Part shown: in pieces, positions 24,946-32,899 of the stretch
How the letters are laid out: every line of letters starts with the position of its first letter
How positions within the stretch are numbered: position 1 is the first letter of the stretch
Origin: Streptomyces spiralis
Lineage (GTDB): Bacteria; Actinomycetota; Actinomycetes; Streptomycetales; Streptomycetaceae
DNA: 38,176 nucleotides
NCBI RefSeq assembly: GCF_014654675.1
Contig: NZ_BNBC01000068.1
Span: 1 to 38,176, forward strand
Direction of reading: 5' to 3'
Program-made: the position numbers and the translations under genes
The notes under the pieces: model-generated
The model's database searches: none
Told to the model about the DNA's origin: nothing
Seen by the model: only the letters and a program-made list of their open reading frames with translations

Positions 24946-25925
24946 GTGGGCGGAAGCCGGTAGGTGTCGGCCAGGGCGGCGATCGTCTGCGCCATCCGTG
25001 CCCTCAAATCCGTGGGTGCCACGACTTCGGCCTCCGCGCCGAGCCGGAGCAGCATGCCGACGGCATGGTCCACGGACTCGATGGGGATGACGACTTGGGC
25101 GCGGCCGTCGGGGCCCGGTGGCCCCGCGCTGTCCTGGGCGGCCCGTGCCACAGCCGGTTCCATGAGGTCCGGAAGCTGTTCCAGGATCCGAGGCGAGAGC
25201 CGTACCACCGCCTCGCCCCGGTGACGGCGGGCGTCGAAGTCGGCCAGATACGACTGCCAGTGCGTGGCCAGGTCGAAGCCCGGGGGCCGCTCGAAGCGGT
25301 CGGGGAGGGCGTGGATGCGGAGGATCTGTGACACGCGGTAGGTGCGGATGGGCTCCGGGCTGCCCGCGATCAGGTACCAGCGACCGGACTTGAGTACCAA
25401 TCCGTAGGGCTCCAGCGTCCGGGTCACTTCCTGGGGAGCCTTCCACCGCCGGTAGCGGACGCGGATACGGTGCTGCCGCCACACCGCCTCGGTCACGGCG
25501 GCCAGATGCGGGGTGGCGTCTGCCTCGGCGTACCAGCCGGTGGTGTCCAGGTGGAACCGCTGCCGTAGCGCACCGGTCCGGTCGCGCAGTTCGTCGGGCA
25601 GGGCGGCCGTCAGCTTGAGCTGAGCGGTGGCGAGCACGGCGCCGAGCCCGAGGTCTGCGGCCGGGCCGGGCAGCCCGGCCAGGGAGAGTGCCTCCGCCTC
25701 CTCGCGGGTCAGCCCGGTCAGCCGGGTGCGGTACCCGCCGACCAGCCGGTAACCGCCGTCGTGACCGGGGTCGCCGTAGAGGGGAACACCGGCTGCGGCG
25801 AGCGACTCCATGTCCCGGTACACCGTGCGGACCGACACCTCCAGTTCGTCGGCCACCTGCTGGGCGGTCATCCGGCCCCGGGTCTGGAGCAGCAACAGGA
25901 CGGACAGCAGTCGGCTCGCACGCAT
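24936..25925 (-). CDS. WYL-domain transcriptional regulator (YafY type)
   Basis: A 329-residue DeoR-like HTH plus WYL-domain regulator. The N-terminal winged helix is about 1-55 (RLLSVLLLLQTRGRMTAQQV with SVRTVYRDMESLAAAGVPLY). The WYL core is near 160-205, with EPYGLVLKSGRWYLIAGSPE and the following RTYRVSQILRI. The C-terminal WCX-like extension lies near 270-325. The ligand is unknown; WYL domains bind nucleotides or nucleic acid. ATG 25925 is close to the promoter and has no clear ribosome site, so the mRNA may be leaderless. The gene diverges from the lipocalin-like gene, and the 9-9 inverted repeat between them is the likely operator, giving control of both sides. Confidence 0.93.
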   Translation of the reverse strand: MRASRLLSVLLLLQTRGRMTAQQVADELEVSVRTVYRDMESLAAAGVPLYGDPGHDGGYRLVGGYRTRLTGLTREEAEALSLAGLPGPAADLGLGAVLATAQLKLTAALPDELRDRTGALRQRFHLDTTGWYAEADATPHLAAVTEAVWRQHRIRVRYRRWKAPQEVTRTLEPYGLVLKSGRWYLIAGSPEPIRTYRVSQILRIHALPDRFERPPGFDLATHWQSYLADFDARRHRGEAVVRLSPRILEQLPDLMEPAVARAAQDSAGPPGPDGRAQVVIPIESVDHAVGMLLRLGAEAEVVAPTDLRARMAQTIAALADTYRLPPTTV

Positions 25926-25945
25926 GACGAAAGTCTGCCGCACTT

Positions 25946-25966
25946 CCCTGACAGGAACTGTCAGGG
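25946..25966. promoter_or_regulatory. perfect inverted repeat, probable WYL-regulator operator
   Basis: CCCTGACAG-GAA-CTGTCAGGG is a perfect 9-bp repeat around three bases. It sits in the 108-base gap between the divergent WYL gene and the lipocalin-like gene. The segment CTGACA inside it could be the -35 hexamer of the rightward promoter, so binding would block it. Assignment to the WYL protein rests on position. Confidence 0.7.
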
Positions 25967-26033
25967 GACCCGCAATAGCTTTCCGGTCGGGCGCACGCCC
26001 CAGCGCACCGGATACGGCAAAGGACATGTGCAG

Positions 26034-26534
26034 ATGAGCGATCCATCCACCCGCGAGCCCGGTATCGGCGACTTCGACTTCCTGGTGGGCACCTGGAAGG
26101 TGACGAACCGGCGCCTGGTCGCGCCGTTGACCGGCAGCACCGAGTGGGACGAGTTTCCGGCCACCGTCGTGTGTCACGGCACTCTGTTCGGCGGCGCCGC
26201 GAACCTCGACGAGATCAACTTCCCGACCAAGGGCTTCAGCGGCCTGACGCTGCGCCTGTTCGACCCCGTGCGCGCGCAGTGGTCACTGAACTGGGTGAAC
26301 AGTCGGACAGGACTGCTGCAACCACCCGTCGTCGGCCGGTTCCACGGCGAGGGGTACGGCGAGTTCCACGGCGACGACACACACGAAGGCACCCCGGTCC
26401 TGTGCCGCTTCATCTGGTCGCAGATCACATCGGTGTCGGCTCACTGGGAGCAGGCGTTCTCGACCGACGGCGGGCAGAGCTGGGAAACCAACTGGACCAT
26501 GGCCTTCCGCCGGACCGAGGAGGGTTCCGCGTGA
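26034..26534 (+). CDS. lipocalin-like (DUF1579-like) protein
   Basis: A 166-residue cytosolic protein. It begins with an IGDFDFLVGTWKVTNRRL segment, and FDFLVGTW is the hallmark of DUF1579-like and other calycin-type barrels. The rest alternates in beta-strands: LTLRLFDPVRAQWSLNWVNS, then GRFHGEGYGEFHGDD and an ending TNWTMAFRR. Related proteins are mostly uncharacterised and probably bind a small hydrophobic molecule. ATG 26034 follows AAAGGA. The 3' end overlaps the start of the permease gene (GTGA), so the two are one operon controlled from the divergent promoter region next to the WYL regulator. Confidence 0.8.
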   Translation: MSDPSTREPGIGDFDFLVGTWKVTNRRLVAPLTGSTEWDEFPATVVCHGTLFGGAANLDEINFPTKGFSGLTLRLFDPVRAQWSLNWVNSRTGLLQPPVVGRFHGEGYGEFHGDDTHEGTPVLCRFIWSQITSVSAHWEQAFSTDGGQSWETNWTMAFRRTEEGSA

Positions 26535-27823
26535 CCAGGGCGCCGGCCGCACAGGAACTCTCGATCCAGCCGGTCGGGTCACTGACCGTCTGGCAGGGGG
26601 CCGCACTGTACGTCGGAGCGGTCCTCGGCACCGGTGTGATCGCCCTTCCCGCACTGGCCGCGCGAGCGGCCGGACCGGCCTCGCTGCTGGCCTGGTTCGC
26701 ACTGGTCCTGCTGTCGGTGCCCCTTGCGGCCACGTTCGCCGCGCTGGGCGCCCGGTACCCGGACGGCGGCGGCGTCTCCACCTACGTCCGGCATGCCTTC
26801 GGGGCACGGGCGGCGGCGGTGGTCGGCTGGTGCTTCTACTTCGCCGTACCCGCCGGTGCTCCGGCGGCGGGGATGTTCGCCGGCGCGTACGTCGCGGCGG
26901 CGGTGGGCGGCGGCCGGCGCACGGTGGTGGTCACGGCGGTGGTCCTGCTGATCCTCGTCACGGCGGCCAACAGCTTCGGTCTGACCGCCACCGGCCGTAT
27001 GCAACTCGTACTCGCCGTACTTCTTGTCGCGCTGCTGCTGGCCGCCGTGGTCACGGCGCTGCCGCACGCCCACGTACGGAACCTGCATCCGTTCGCGCCG
27101 CATGGCTGGCCCGCGACCGGCTCGGCCGCGGCGCTGCTGGTGTGGAGCTTCGCGGGCTGGGAGGCCATCACCCATCTGGCAGCCGACTTCCGCCGTCCGG
27201 CGCGCGACCTGCCCCGGGCCACCGCCCTGGCGGTCGCCGTCGTCGGCGTGCTCTACCTCGCCGTAGCCGCTACCAGCGTCCTCGTGCTCGGCCCGGCCGC
27301 CGGCACCTCCGACGCCCCACTGGCCGAACTGCTCGCCCTGGGCGTCGGTGGAACAGTCCACGTGCTGGCCGCGATCGCCGCGCTGCTGCTCACTCTCGGC
27401 ACGATGAACGCCTACTTCGCCGGCGCGGCGAAACTGGGCGCCGCACTCGGCCGGGACGGCGCGCTGCCCGCGTGGCTCAGCCAGGGCAGCAGCGTCGGCG
27501 AGGTACCACGCCGCAGTCTGGCAGTCGTGGCGGGGTTGTCGGGGCTCGCCCTCACCGTCACCGCGGTCGCCGCCGTCGGCCCGCGGCCCCTCGTCCTGCT
27601 CACCACCGGCTCGTTCGTGACCGTGTACGCCCTGGGCACCGCCGCCGCCCTACGCCTCCTTCCCCGCGGAACCCTGCCCCACCGCTGCGCACTTCTCGCG
27701 CTGCTCGCGGTCGCGGTACTCCTCGTCATGACCGGCTGGTACCTGCTCTGGCCACTGATCGTCACAGCGAGCGCACTGTGCTACCTGCGATGGCGCCGTG
27801 CAACTGTCGGCCCCGTGTCCTGA
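26531..27823 (+). CDS. APC-family amino-acid/polyamine permease
   Basis: A 430-residue membrane protein with about 12 hydrophobic segments. The first helix carries YVGAVLGTGVIALPALAARA (about 27-46), matching the unwound helix 1 of APC transporters, and the conserved GGGVSTYVRHAFG follows near 79-91. Its short length and missing C-terminal extension recall the YjeH-like efflux branch. GTG 26531 overlaps the preceding stop and has GAGGAGGG at good distance. Together with the lipocalin-like gene and the WYL regulator it looks like a small ligand-induced unit, perhaps for export or uptake of an amine or amino-acid derivative. No terminator hairpin was found between it and the convergent hydrolase gene. 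Confidence 0.9.
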   Translation: MTRAPAAQELSIQPVGSLTVWQGAALYVGAVLGTGVIALPALAARAAGPASLLAWFALVLLSVPLAATFAALGARYPDGGGVSTYVRHAFGARAAAVVGWCFYFAVPAGAPAAGMFAGAYVAAAVGGGRRTVVVTAVVLLILVTAANSFGLTATGRMQLVLAVLLVALLLAAVVTALPHAHVRNLHPFAPHGWPATGSAAALLVWSFAGWEAITHLAADFRRPARDLPRATALAVAVVGVLYLAVAATSVLVLGPAAGTSDAPLAELLALGVGGTVHVLAAIAALLLTLGTMNAYFAGAAKLGAALGRDGALPAWLSQGSSVGEVPRRSLAVVAGLSGLALTVTAVAAVGPRPLVLLTTGSFVTVYALGTAAALRLLPRGTLPHRCALLALLAVAVLLVMTGWYLLWPLIVTASALCYLRWRRATVGPVS

Positions 27824-27959
27824 CCCGGTGGCCGGCTCGCCACCGGCCCTGGCTGTCGCTCAGCGCGCCAGGACTTCGCCCGCCTTCGCCCGGCCTTCGC
27901 GATGTCCTTGACCCGCCGATCCCGCCACAAGAGGAAGCCTCCTTCGGCCATCTGACCGG

Positions 27960-28676
27960 TCAGCTCCCGAAGGCGCTCTGCGGCGGTTCCCAGACCGAGC
28001 AGTCATGGGCGAAGAGCACACGTCGTGGATCGAAGCCGGCGAGTCGCTGCAGCCAGGGCTGACAGGGGGGAAGCGGCGGTTCCTCGCCGTTGAGTGCCGC
28101 GTGACGGGCCAGCAGGTCGGATGCGAAATCGGACGCGAAGTCGTGTGCCTGGCCCGCCAGGACCACGGTGCCGTCCCCTTGGCGGAGGACCAGCGACTGA
28201 TGCCCTTGGGTGTGCCCGGGCGTCGGAATGATCCAGACTCCCGGCCAGACCTCGGTCTCACCGGCGAGCTCCTCATAGGTTGCGCCGGGGAAGTCGATGA
28301 GTTGGTCGAAGGTGTAGTTGCCCCGGCGGGCGGTGGCCAGTTCGAGGTCCTGAACCAGGATGGGCCTGCCGCCCAGGAGGGGGTTGCCGCCGCAGTGATC
28401 GAAGTGAAGATGGCAGTTGACGACCAGGGAGATGTCATCCAGGGCGACTCCGGAAGCCGACAGGGCGTCCTGCAACGCACGGCGCCGGGGACGGTAGTGT
28501 GCTTCGGTCTCGGGGTCCGCCTTGCCGATGCCGGTATCGAAGAGGATCAGCCCTCGGTCGTGTTGCACGAGGTAGGCGAGAACAGGTTCGACCCGCGGTT
28601 GTGGGCCACCCGTCTCTGACGCAGGCCGAATGAAGTACCCGAGATCGAGCCGACGCACCGCCATGGTCTTCCTCAT
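27960..28676 (-). CDS. metallo-beta-lactamase-fold hydrolase (AHL-lactonase-like)
   Basis: A 238-residue single-domain enzyme. The metal motif is HLHFDH (His89, His91, Asp93, His94) in VVNCHLHFDHCGGNP, and the next metal His155 is in PTPGHTQGHQS. The position usually held by the bridging Asp reads AGQAHD, with Gln176 instead of Asp, although an Asp follows three residues later; the last His is in LFAHD. The overall pattern is that of the N-acyl-homoserine-lactonase-like group, whose actinobacterial members often have other ester or lactone substrates. ATG 28676 has AGGA upstream; ATG 28664 with AGGAAG is equally possible. The gene appears monocistronic. Confidence 0.9.
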   Translation of the reverse strand: MRKTMAVRRLDLGYFIRPASETGGPQPRVEPVLAYLVQHDRGLILFDTGIGKADPETEAHYRPRRRALQDALSASGVALDDISLVVNCHLHFDHCGGNPLLGGRPILVQDLELATARRGNYTFDQLIDFPGATYEELAGETEVWPGVWIIPTPGHTQGHQSLVLRQGDGTVVLAGQAHDFASDFASDLLARHAALNGEEPPLPPCQPWLQRLAGFDPRRVLFAHDCSVWEPPQSAFGS

Positions 28677-28852
28677 GCGGCCATCCTGGCAGGTCTCGGT
28701 GTGACGTCCAGCCGGTCTGCCGACAGCCGAGTCATCACCGACATCGAACGGCCCGAAACCCGTGAATCTTCCGTGCGGGTCCAGCCTGCGACCGAGTCCC
28801 GGGCGGCTGCGCCGGCCTGGGCGAGGGCGCGGAGGACCGGGAAAAGATCTCG
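28677..28852. other. intergenic region, nothing further recognised
   Basis: This holds the promoter region of the hydrolase gene and the approach to the IF-1 terminator. No gene is supported. Confidence 0.4.
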
Positions 28853-28885
28853 GGCCCCGGTCACGGAAACGCCGTGACCGGGGCC
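28853..28885 (-). terminator. terminator of the GNAT-IF-1 operon
   Basis: GGCCCCGGTCACGG and CCGTGACCGGGGCC form a perfect 14-bp stem around loop AAACG, 37 bases after the IF-1 stop codon. Confidence 0.85.
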
Positions 28886-28921
28886 TTGAGGATCAGCTAC
28901 CGCGCAGGGTGCCGACCGCCG

Positions 28922-29146
28922 CTAGTTCCGGTACCGGAACACGATCCGGCCGCGCGTCAGGTCGTACGGCGGGAGCTCCACCAGCACCCGGTCCTCCAGC
29001 ATGATCTTGATGTAGTTCTTGCGGATCTTCCCGCTGATGTGCGCGAGCACCTGGTGGCCGTTCTCGAGCTCCACGGTGAACATGGCGCTGCGCAGGCACT
29101 CGACGACCTTGCCCTCGACTTCGATGACGTTCTTGTTCCTGGTCAT
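28922..29146 (-). CDS. infA: translation initiation factor IF-1, second-type paralogue
   Basis: A 74-residue OB-fold protein that matches IF-1 over its full length: VIEVEGKVVECLRSAMFTVE, then LENGHQVLAHISGKIRKNYI and DRVLVELPPYDLTRGRIVFR. IF-1 binds the 30S A site during initiation. Housekeeping streptomycete IF-1 is encoded in the ribosomal-protein region near rpmJ and rpsM; no such genes are here. It also differs in detail (MTRNKN start, RKNYIKIMLED in place of the usual RMHYIRILPDD). Its ATG overlaps the stop of the GNAT gene (ATGA), so translation is coupled. It is probably a conditional or accessory IF-1. A terminator follows. Confidence 0.93.
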   Translation of the reverse strand: MTRNKNVIEVEGKVVECLRSAMFTVELENGHQVLAHISGKIRKNYIKIMLEDRVLVELPPYDLTRGRIVFRYRN

Positions 29147-29937
29147 CGCACCAGCTCCAGGTTGCTGCCCATCGGCCGGGCGCCGATGCCCTGGAACAGT
29201 GCCGAGGCTGCTTGGTTGGACTCGTGGATCTCGGTCCAGGCAGCGGGGGCCCCGGAGCGATGCAGCGTTCCCAGCGCGTGGGCCAGCAGCGCCCGTGCGA
29301 TGCCGCGGCGCTGCTCGCCGGCCCGGACCGCGACCAGCCCGATGCGCGGCCGCTTCACCCTCACCACCCGGATCAGACCCAGGTAGCGGTCCGGTCCCGC
29401 GGCCGCCGCATACTTCGACAGGTCGACGATGGTGTCGCCTTCGAGACGGGGAATCACCTCCGCGGGCATCGACTGCCACCACCCCACGCTCGCCTCGACT
29501 TCGTCACGGATCGCGCGGTCCGCCTCCCGCAGCAGACTCTCGTCCGCCTGACCGGCGGGCACGATCGTCACGCCGGAAGGCGGAAGGACTGCTTCGAGCC
29601 CTGTCACCTGCGGGTCGGTCGGCACGACGTACTCCCACTCGCGGCGCCGGATCGTGAAACCGGCCCGCCGCCAGGCGGTCGTCAACTCGGCATCGGCTTC
29701 GTCGACCACCGTGTACAACGGCGTCGGCAAGGCCGCCAGCATCGCCTCGGCGAGCCGGTCGAAGGCGGCGTCGTGCCAGGCGTCGATGCTGACGAACAAG
29801 CGTCCGTCGGGCCGGTGCTCCGCATGCCCGCGGCCGACCACAAGGTCGTCATCCAGTGCATGCCATTGCCTGTCCGCGACACGGGTGATCATCACCGCGT
29901 TCTCGCTCAGGCCGGATGTGAAAGGCTTTGTGTTCAT
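29143..29937 (-). CDS. GNAT-family acetyltransferase
   Basis: A 264-residue protein with a C-terminal GNAT domain. The acetyl-CoA loop is in VAVRAGEQRRGIARALLAHA (Q-R-R-G-I-A), followed by EIHESNQAASALFQGIGARP near the end, the usual motif-B region. The N-terminal half (about 15-115) is less conserved and may be a second, degenerate GNAT fold. The substrate is unknown: it could be an antibiotic, a ribosome-associated protein or a metabolite. ATG 29937 follows an excellent GAAGGAG. The frame is open upstream, but that part overlaps a separate leader reading frame. The stop overlaps the start of the IF-1 gene by four bases, an unusual pairing. Confidence 0.9.
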   Translation of the reverse strand: MNTKPFTSGLSENAVMITRVADRQWHALDDDLVVGRGHAEHRPDGRLFVSIDAWHDAAFDRLAEAMLAALPTPLYTVVDEADAELTTAWRRAGFTIRRREWEYVVPTDPQVTGLEAVLPPSGVTIVPAGQADESLLREADRAIRDEVEASVGWWQSMPAEVIPRLEGDTIVDLSKYAAAAGPDRYLGLIRVVRVKRPRIGLVAVRAGEQRRGIARALLAHALGTLHRSGAPAAWTEIHESNQAASALFQGIGARPMGSNLELVR

Positions 29938-29949
29938 CGGAGTCTCCTT

Positions 29950-29980
29950 CCAGGAGTGCCTCGATCTCAGGCGCTCCTGG
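29950..29980 (-). promoter_or_regulatory. leader hairpin next to the GNAT ribosome site
   Basis: On the minus strand CCAGGAGCGCCT and AGGCACTCCTGG pair over 11 of 12 positions around a seven-base loop. The hairpin ends directly before AAGGAG (29949-29944). Its right arm contains CTCC, which could instead pair with the GGAG of the ribosome site. Two mutually exclusive folds are therefore possible, as in attenuators. Confidence 0.5.
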
Positions 29981-29992
29981 CGACACCGAACG

Positions 29993-30046
29993 TCAGCCGC
30001 CGGACCGCGACGGGTTGAGGGAGCACCCATGGGTAACTTTGTTCAC
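29993..30046 (-). CDS. probable 17-residue leader peptide upstream of the GNAT gene
   Basis: GTG 30046 opens a short frame, MNKVTHGCSLNPSRSGG, ending at TGA 29993-29995. It is preceded by GGAGGTGA, a complete match to the anti-Shine-Dalgarno sequence, at normal distance. It is in a different frame from the GNAT gene, ends 55 bases before its start, and is followed after 12 bases by the hairpin. A strong ribosome site on such a short frame before a translation-related operon suggests a regulatory leader peptide, although its codons show no obvious amino-acid run. No family is known to me. Confidence 0.5.
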   Translation of the reverse strand: MNKVTHGCSLNPSRSGG

Positions 30047-30085
30047 GGGTCTCACCTCCATACGACGACTTCACGGTCCACCGCG

Positions 30086-30115
30086 AAAGTAGCAGCCGGG
30101 CTCCGCCTCACTCAA
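30086..30115 (-). promoter_or_regulatory. probable promoter of the GNAT-IF-1 operon
   Basis: TTGAGT and TACTTT are separated by 18 bases on the minus strand. The predicted transcript start is near 30079 and the leader would be about 140 bases long, covering the leader peptide and hairpin. Confidence 0.45.
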
Positions 30116-30208
30116 ATCTTTTTCCATGAGCTCTGGCGCGATCGCCTTGGATCGCGTTCCTCGCGCGGCCAGTGCCGGGATGAAGCTCGACGTGGTCGTG
30201 TCTCCTGC

Positions 30209-30658
30209 TCACGCGGAACTCGCCGAAATCGCCTCGTCGAGTTGGTCGAACATCCTGTGCCACGCGTCGCGGGTCGTGGCCGGATCGACACCGGTTTGAC
30301 GGAAGAACATCTCGCTGCCTTCCGGTACGGGCCTGATGTCCACTCCGACCTGGGTGATTCCAGGAAAGTGCCATGGCACCTCGAGCGTGAAAGCGAGCCG
30401 GCCGGGCCGGTCGACCTCGATGTAGGTGCCGAAGTGGTCGACCTCGACTTCACCTTCCTCGCCTTCCTCGCGTCGCTCGACGATGCTGAACGCCCCGCCC
30501 ACCCGGGGGTCGACGTCGATGCTCACCAGTTCCCCCGAGTCGCTCGCGAACAGCCATCGCCGCATCACGGGTGAGGTGATCCAGGCGTCGAACAGGACGT
30601 GTGGTGCCACGGGGAACCGTCGCCGGATCTCAACCGGCTCGAACGGCGGGACGCTCAT
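30209..30658 (-). CDS. AHSA1-type SRPBCC-fold protein
   Basis: A 149-residue protein of the START/Bet v1-like superfamily, AHSA1 branch. The start VEIRRRFPVAPHVLFDAWIT with VMRRWLFASD is diagnostic, and the GGAFSIVERR and AFTLEVPW strands follow. The C-terminal helix is about 125-148 (TTRDAWHRMFDQLDEAISAS). These proteins bind hydrophobic ligands in a helix-grip cavity and are often encoded beside an ArsR-type repressor gene; no such gene is adjacent here. ATG 30658 was chosen because the sequence upstream in the same frame does not look homologous; the ribosome site (GAGG) is modest. Confidence 0.88.
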   Translation of the reverse strand: MSVPPFEPVEIRRRFPVAPHVLFDAWITSPVMRRWLFASDSGELVSIDVDPRVGGAFSIVERREEGEEGEVEVDHFGTYIEVDRPGRLAFTLEVPWHFPGITQVGVDIRPVPEGSEMFFRQTGVDPATTRDAWHRMFDQLDEAISASSA

Positions 30659-30905
30659 GCCTGCCTCGTCGCCCTCTCGGATCAGTGCGAGGCACCATGT
30701 GTAGTCGCGGTGCACGTAACGCTGACAAAGTAGCGCAACCCGCGCAGATGCCATCGTGGCCACGAAGAGGCCAAGAAGGCATGCAGAACCTCACGTCGCC
30801 GCGAACACCCGGCCACCTCCGTGGACGTACAAGTACACGCCATCGGTCCGATCTCGCCGCCGGACAGCTCCCATCGCCTCCGGCTCCCATGGAGACTCCA
30901 CCCCA
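30659..30905. other. divergent intergenic region
   Basis: This is the upstream side of the AHSA1 gene (minus) and of the GH43 promoter (plus). No gene is supported. The AHSA1 promoter should lie here but no clear hexamers were found. Confidence 0.4.
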
Positions 30906-30935
30906 TTGACGCCCACTCAGCGCCGTTCCTACACT
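30906..30935 (+). promoter_or_regulatory. promoter of the GH43 gene
   Basis: TTGACG and TACACT are separated by 18 bases. Transcription should start near 30942, inside the palindrome that follows directly, which places the palindrome as a roadblock-type operator. Confidence 0.6.
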
Positions 30936-30938
30936 GCC

Positions 30939-30950
30939 GAAATCGATTTC
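30939..30950. promoter_or_regulatory. palindromic operator GAAATCGATTTC
   Basis: A perfect 12-bp palindrome three bases after the -10 hexamer of the GH43 promoter. Its form (CG centre with A/T-rich arms) is typical of LacI-family operators. A copy with one changed base occurs at 32902-32913. Confidence 0.65.
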
Positions 30951-31070
30951 ACGTGACGCGGTCGCTCACTTGGGCCTCGGCCGCCGGACAGGTCCTGGCG
31001 CAACCCCAGCACCGCCGCCGATTCGGCACTGCCTGTCGGCGGCCTCCTTCCCCCCCATACGGAGCCAACC

Positions 31071-32789
31071 ATGGTGGAACTGCCCGGAAAGCGGCGGAGA
31101 CCGCTCCTGCGCACCCTCGCGGGACTGGTCACCCTCGTCCTCGCACTCCTGCCCACCGTCGCCCATGCCGACCGGGCGACTGCACGCACGGCAGCAGCCG
31201 TCGACGCCGCGACCTTCACCAACCCCGTCCGGCAGCACGTCAGTGACCCGTACGTCATCCAGTACGGCGGCTACTACTACATGACCAGCACGGACGGCTG
31301 CGACGCCGGCTACCTGTGCGTGTGGAAGTCGGCCACCATCACCGGCTTCGCCACGGCCGAGAAGTACGACGTGTTCCGCATCCCCGCCGGACAGTCGAAC
31401 TCGGCCGAGGTCTGGGCGCCCGAAATCCATTATGTGCAGGGCCATTTCTACATCTACTACACCGCGACCTCGGCGGGCGACGGGGCCGGCCACCGGCTCT
31501 TCGTCCTGCAGGCCGTCGGCGGCGACCCGGCGGGCCCGTACACGGAGGCCGACACCGGCTACGCCCACGGGCAGCTCCACGAGTCCAGCGACCTGTGGGC
31601 GATCGACCCGACGGTGTTCGCAGGGAGCGACGGAAGGCTGTACATCGCCTGGTCCGGATGGCCCACCGCCAACGCCCATCAGCAGAACATCTACCTGGCG
31701 ACGATGAGCGACCCGCTCCACATCAGCGGCAACCGGGTGCAGATCTCGGCGCCGACCCGGCCGTGGGAGACCGTGGACCTCCCGGACAGCCCCAGCAGCG
31801 GCACGGTCGGAAACTTCCCGGTGAACGAGGGACCCGAGGTCTTCCGGCACGGGAACAGGAGCTACCTCACCTTCTCCGCCAGTTTCTGCGGGACCCGCAG
31901 TTACGCGGTCGGGCTGCTGACGAACACCGACGGCAATCTGCTCGATCCCTCGTCCTGGGCCAAGACCGGGCCGGTGTTCAAGTACCACGGCAATGTCCTC
32001 GGATCCGCCTCGTTCCAAGCCATCACCTCGCCGGACGGCAACGAGGACTGGTTCCTGGTGCACTCCAACACCCGGGGCTGTGACGCCGATCGCGAGCTCC
32101 GCGCCCAGCGGCTGTACTGGGACGCCCACGACGGCTCGCCCCTGCTGGGATACCCCGTCAACGACGGAGTGCCGCTGGACGTGCCCTCCGGGGAGCCCGG
32201 TTCGGTGCCCTCTGCCGACCCGTACGCCTCGGGCTGGGGCGACGCGTTCGGCGATGCCGCCGAGGGCGACGGCACCGACGGCCGGAAGGCCGGCACCTGG
32301 ACCGTCACGGACGCCCGCACCGCGAGCGTGACCTCGCTGAACGGCGTCCCCTGGTCCCAGCTCTTCTACGCCGCCAACCCGAACTACGAGAACTACACGG
32401 TCTCGGCCGACGTACGCTGGAGCGCCACCGGCACCACCTCGTCGTACCCCAAGTACGGCGTCTACGCCTCGTACGCCGACAAGGACAACCACGTCGAGGT
32501 CTTCATCGACCGCAAGTACGGGGTGCTCGCCACCCACGCCGTGGTGCAGGGCGTCGAGCAGCCGTGGCAGAACTCCGCCCTGCCGGCCGGGTTCGATCCG
32601 ACGCAGTACCACACGCTCAAGGTGGTGAAGGCGGGCGCCGGTTACACGTTCTTCCTCGACGGTGCCCAGGCCCAGCAGCGCACCTTCAGCGGCACGTCCT
32701 TCCCGGTGCTGCTCAACGGGCAGCCCGGTCTCGTCACCGAGGACACCGCCGCCGACTACCGCAACGTCACGGTCGGCAACACGTTCTGA
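31071..32789 (+). CDS. secreted GH43 glycosidase with C-terminal lectin-like domain
   Basis: A 572-residue secreted enzyme. The signal peptide ends at about 33 (PTVAHA). The GH43 five-bladed propeller covers about 48-360. Catalytic residues are visible: Asp59 in HVSDPYV (base), Asp179 in WAIDPTVF (pKa modulator) and Glu253 in VNEGPEVF (acid). The C-terminal part (about 400-572) resembles a concanavalin-A-like sandwich of the LamG/DUF1080 type. GH43 enzymes mostly release or cut alpha-L-arabinofuranose or beta-xylose linkages. The TNPV start of the mature domain and the SATITGF segment fit the arabinofuranosidase-like subgroups. ATG 31071 has GGAG upstream. The promoter carries the palindrome shared with the next operon. 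Confidence 0.93.
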   Translation: MVELPGKRRRPLLRTLAGLVTLVLALLPTVAHADRATARTAAAVDAATFTNPVRQHVSDPYVIQYGGYYYMTSTDGCDAGYLCVWKSATITGFATAEKYDVFRIPAGQSNSAEVWAPEIHYVQGHFYIYYTATSAGDGAGHRLFVLQAVGGDPAGPYTEADTGYAHGQLHESSDLWAIDPTVFAGSDGRLYIAWSGWPTANAHQQNIYLATMSDPLHISGNRVQISAPTRPWETVDLPDSPSSGTVGNFPVNEGPEVFRHGNRSYLTFSASFCGTRSYAVGLLTNTDGNLLDPSSWAKTGPVFKYHGNVLGSASFQAITSPDGNEDWFLVHSNTRGCDADRELRAQRLYWDAHDGSPLLGYPVNDGVPLDVPSGEPGSVPSADPYASGWGDAFGDAAEGDGTDGRKAGTWTVTDARTASVTSLNGVPWSQLFYAANPNYENYTVSADVRWSATGTTSSYPKYGVYASYADKDNHVEVFIDRKYGVLATHAVVQGVEQPWQNSALPAGFDPTQYHTLKVVKAGAGYTFFLDGAQAQQRTFSGTSFPVLLNGQPGLVTEDTAADYRNVTVGNTF

Positions 32790-32899
32790 GCGCGTTTGCG
32801 CCGACCCTTGTTGGAGCCCGCGCCGCGGTGGTCTCCATCAAGGGTCCGGGCCGGCCGTACGGGTTCTGCCAAATCTCTGGCGTTCCCGCTCCCCAGCTC

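Noticed and set aside
30120..30160. Weak hairpin between the GNAT leader and the AHSA1 gene
   Set aside because: Only six paired bases with a long loop; too weak for a terminator call.
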